Origin: Rhodanobacter sp. C05
GTDB taxonomy: Bacteria > Pseudomonadota > Gammaproteobacteria > Xanthomonadales > Rhodanobacteraceae
DNA length: 64,000 nt
Direction of reading: 5' to 3'
NCBI RefSeq assembly: GCF_002001165.1
Contig: NZ_MUNQ01000005.1
Coordinates: forward strand, 186,001-250,000
The notes beneath the pieces were generated by a model. That model was given only the letters and a program-made list of their open reading frames with translations. It was not told where the DNA came from and made no database searches. Both the position numbers and the translations under genes were made by a program. Positions 61,860 through 64,000 of the stretch are shown in pieces; position 1 is the first letter of the stretch, and each line of letters begins with the position of its first letter.

Positions 61860-62246
61860 ATGCGCAAATCCACCATCGGCGACCAGGAACTGGCGCTACT
61901 GCATCACATCGACGAATGCGGTCACGCCTCGGTCGGTGAAGTGGCCGTCGGCTACGGCGAGCCGCGCGGACTGGCGCGCTCCACCGTGCTGACCATGATG
62001 GAACGCTTGCGCGGCAAGGGCTATCTCAAGCGCCGGCAGGTCAAGGGCATGTATCGCTACAGCACCGCCACCGGACCCGGCGAGGCAATGCGCAGCGCCG
62101 TCGGCAGCTTTGTCGAGAAGACACTGAGCGGCTCGGTCTCGCCGTTCGTGGCGTGGATGTCCGAGCACGCCGAGGTCTCCGACACCGAACTGGCGCAGCT
62201 GGAAGCGCTGGTCACGCAGCTGCAGTCCAAGCGCAAGGAGTCGTGA
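61860..62246 (+). CDS. BlaI/MecI/CopY family repressor
   Basis: 128-residue repressor with an N-terminal winged helix (about residues 5-75, IGDQELALLHHIDECGHASV, then LARSTVLTMMERLRGKGYL) and a C-terminal dimerisation helix region. It should bind the two TACA/TGTA palindromes just upstream and repress its own operon. The M56 gene starts one base after its stop (TGAG then ATG), so the pair is co-translated. Confidence 0.92.
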   Translation: MRKSTIGDQELALLHHIDECGHASVGEVAVGYGEPRGLARSTVLTMMERLRGKGYLKRRQVKGMYRYSTATGPGEAMRSAVGSFVEKTLSGSVSPFVAWMSEHAEVSDTELAQLEALVTQLQSKRKES

Positions 62247-62247
62247 G

Positions 62248-64000
62248 ATGAACGCGATTCACACCCTGACCGATACCTTGCTCATCCGCCTCGCCTGGAC
62301 ATCCGCACAGGCGATATTGCTGATTGGCGCGCTATGGCTGCTGGGTCGCTGGATGCCGCGATTGTCACCGGCGATCCGCTGCATGCTGTGGTGGATACTC
62401 AGCGTGCAGTTGATCGTCGGCCTGGTCGCCGGCACGCCGATAGAACTTCGGTTGCTGTCGCCGGCATCGCCCCCCGCATCCATCGCAGCAACGGCCAGCC
62501 CGCAGGTCACCGCGATCGCGCCATCGGACGAATCCGCCACACCCTCGGAGATCGCCGCGCCGTCCTTGCCCATCGCTTCGACGATGACGACCGCGCAGAC
62601 CACAGCGCCTGCGTCGATGCCGACGCGACCGTTCCCCTGGCCTTCGTTCGTGGTGAGCTTGTGGCTCGCCGGCCTGCTTGCGCAGCTGCTGCTGGTCGCG
62701 CGGCAATGGCGGAAAACGCACCAGGCGCTACGCGAATCCACGCCACTGCACGATGCAACGCTGCAGGCAGCATGCTCGCAGCAGGCCCGCACGCTCGGCT
62801 TGCGCCACTGTCCTCAATTGCGCATGTCACATGCGATTACGTCGCCCCAGGTAACCGGTCTGTGGCACCCCTGCATCCTGCTGCCAGCCAACGAGGTACT
62901 GACGCCGGAAGAATCATCGATGGCGCTCGCCCACGAACTGGCCCATCTGCGTCGCGGCGACCTCTGGCTCGGTTGGGCACCGGCGATTGCGCAACGGCTG
63001 TTCTTTTTCCATCCACTGGTGGCGTGGGCGATGCGCGAGTACGCACTTCATCGCGAAGCCGCCTGTGATGCGCAGGTGCTGCAGCAGCATAGTGCGGCGC
63101 CGCAGGACTACGGGCGCCTGCTGTTGCGCCTCGGCGTGGCCCATCCCATGCACTCCGGTCTCGCCGGTGCATCTCCAACATTCCAGAACCTGAAGAGGCG
63201 ACTGATCATGCTGCAGCAAAACACCAACGCCATGTCGCGTACGCGCGGCTGGGTACTCGTCGCACTCGTCGCATTTGCCGGCGTGCTTCCTTATCGCGTC
63301 ACCGCAGGCAGCACGGATCAGGCACAGGCAAGTCCGGACACGGCTGTGACAGCAGCTCCTGCTGCTCACCCTGCTCCGGCTCCTGCAGCACTCCCCGCCA
63401 TGCCATCGTTACCGGGCACCTTGCCGACTCCTCTGGCTCCGCCACCACCACCGCTTCCGCCGCTTCCGCCTATGGCGCCACCCGCACCACCACCTCCTCC
63501 CGTTCCACCGAGCTTCGGCGACTTCTCGGCCCGGCACATCGACATCGACACCCGCGCCAACGCCAGCGATGGCTTTGCACTGTTTGATGGCGACACCATC
63601 ACGATCAACGGTTCGGATACCGACCTCGCCGCGGTCAAGGATCTGCACCAGGCGAACAAGGGCCCCATGTTGTGGTTCCGCCACGGCAGCGCTGCCTACA
63701 TCATTCGCGACAAGGCATTCCTCGAACACGCCAGGAACATTTATGCACCGTTGACCGAACTGGCCCGCCAACAAGGTCAGCTTGCAGGCGAACAGGGCCG
63801 GCTTGCCGGCCAGCAGGCCGGCCTGGCCGCGCGTGATGCCGGCTTCGCCCAGGAGCAGGCCGAGCTTGCACAGCAACAGGCGCAATTCTCGGCACAAGAG
63901 GCAGTGCAAACGACCGACGACAAGCGAGCGCTCGACGCGCAACGGCGAGCACTCGAGGCAGAGCAGGCACGGCTCGAGCAACGCCACGCGGCATTGCGGG
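62248..64000 (+). CDS. M56 family (BlaR1-like) membrane metallopeptidase, C-terminus cut by window edge
   Basis: At least 584 residues visible. Membrane spans (roughly residues 15-65 and 130-150) surround a cytosolic zinc domain with HELAH (His229, Glu230, His233) and a downstream Glu270 in HREAACDA; a further span lies near 330. By analogy it cleaves the BlaI repressor upon a signal. After that span there is no recognisable penicillin-binding sensor. Instead come a Pro-rich linker (about 380-420), a beta-rich stretch and a Gln/Ala/Leu-rich coiled coil with repeating LAxQQ units that continues to the window edge. The signal is unknown. Confidence 0.9.
   Translation, partial: MNAIHTLTDTLLIRLAWTSAQAILLIGALWLLGRWMPRLSPAIRCMLWWILSVQLIVGLVAGTPIELRLLSPASPPASIAATASPQVTAIAPSDESATPSEIAAPSLPIASTMTTAQTTAPASMPTRPFPWPSFVVSLWLAGLLAQLLLVARQWRKTHQALRESTPLHDATLQAACSQQARTLGLRHCPQLRMSHAITSPQVTGLWHPCILLPANEVLTPEESSMALAHELAHLRRGDLWLGWAPAIAQRLFFFHPLVAWAMREYALHREAACDAQVLQQHSAAPQDYGRLLLRLGVAHPMHSGLAGASPTFQNLKRRLIMLQQNTNAMSRTRGWVLVALVAFAGVLPYRVTAGSTDQAQASPDTAVTAAPAAHPAPAPAALPAMPSLPGTLPTPLAPPPPPLPPLPPMAPPAPPPPPVPPSFGDFSARHIDIDTRANASDGFALFDGDTITINGSDTDLAAVKDLHQANKGPMLWFRHGSAAYIIRDKAFLEHARNIYAPLTELARQQGQLAGEQGRLAGQQAGLAARDAGFAQEQAELAQQQAQFSAQEAVQTTDDKRALDAQRRALEAEQARLEQRHAALR

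Overview
The window is a gene-dense, GC-rich stretch of a gammaproteobacterial chromosome. It suggests the Lysobacterales (Xanthomonadales), probably Rhodanobacteraceae (Rhodanobacter/Dyella-like). The reasons are a large TonB-dependent receptor, PlsB, RdgC, the UbiE/UbiJ/UbiB/UbiK set, PLD-type PssA, tandem secreted S10 peptidases and a cobalamin riboswitch in front of a class Ia ribonucleotide reductase. This placement rests on gene content only. No rRNA, tRNA, IS element, prophage or CRISPR array was recognised.

Layout. 1-4.1 kb: a TonB-dependent receptor cut by the left edge and an AI-2E-family permease. 4.2-12.1 kb: acid phosphatase lipoprotein, a candidate orphan small RNA with its own promoter and terminator, a lipoprotein, plsB, an exported amidohydrolase, ubiE and a Pr6Pr membrane protein. 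12.1-14.4 kb: a GST and a DMT exporter divergent from an Lrp/AsnC regulator. 14.5-23.5 kb: an exported hydrolase block with two tandem S10 carboxypeptidases, a Tat-type phosphoesterase, prolyl iminopeptidase, M1 aminopeptidase and an alpha/beta hydrolase. 23.6-31.4 kb: small lipid and membrane enzymes, RdgC, an aromatic aminotransferase, TtcA, YdcH-like, GNAT and PssA. 31.6-35.1 kb: a very large membrane-embedded patatin-like phospholipase. 35.2-39.0 kb: a MarR-controlled FUSC/DUF1656/HlyD efflux operon. 39.1-42.6 kb: a DUF4156 lipoprotein and a double-domain M16 peptidase. 42.7-43.1 kb: a sigma-54 promoter with an IHF site feeding a tiny exported protein. 43.1-48.5 kb: trmL, ubiJ-ubiB, truC, arfB-acyltransferase and a TonB-C-like protein. 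48.6-52.7 kb: the glyoxylate shunt (aceB-aceA) divergent from a LysR regulator. 52.8-57.1 kb: a cation/proton antiporter, comM, ubiK and a P-II protein. 57.2-61.7 kb: riboswitch, nrdA and nrdB, interrupted by an antisense GIY-YIG gene boxed in by palindromic repeats. 61.8-64 kb: a BlaI/M56 pair, the M56 gene running off the right edge.

Links between genes. PlsB, the PlsC-like acyltransferase, PssA and the patatin protein all act on phospholipid. UbiE, UbiJ, UbiB and UbiK are dispersed parts of one ubiquinone pathway. The S10/PIP/M1 block would take peptides down to amino acids in or near the periplasm. The most notable unexplained items are the candidate sRNA at 5.2 kb, the RpoN-driven small exported protein at 42.9 kb, the GIY-YIG insertion splitting nrdA from nrdB, and the split-domain patatin protein. 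Most of the rest is ordinary core genome.
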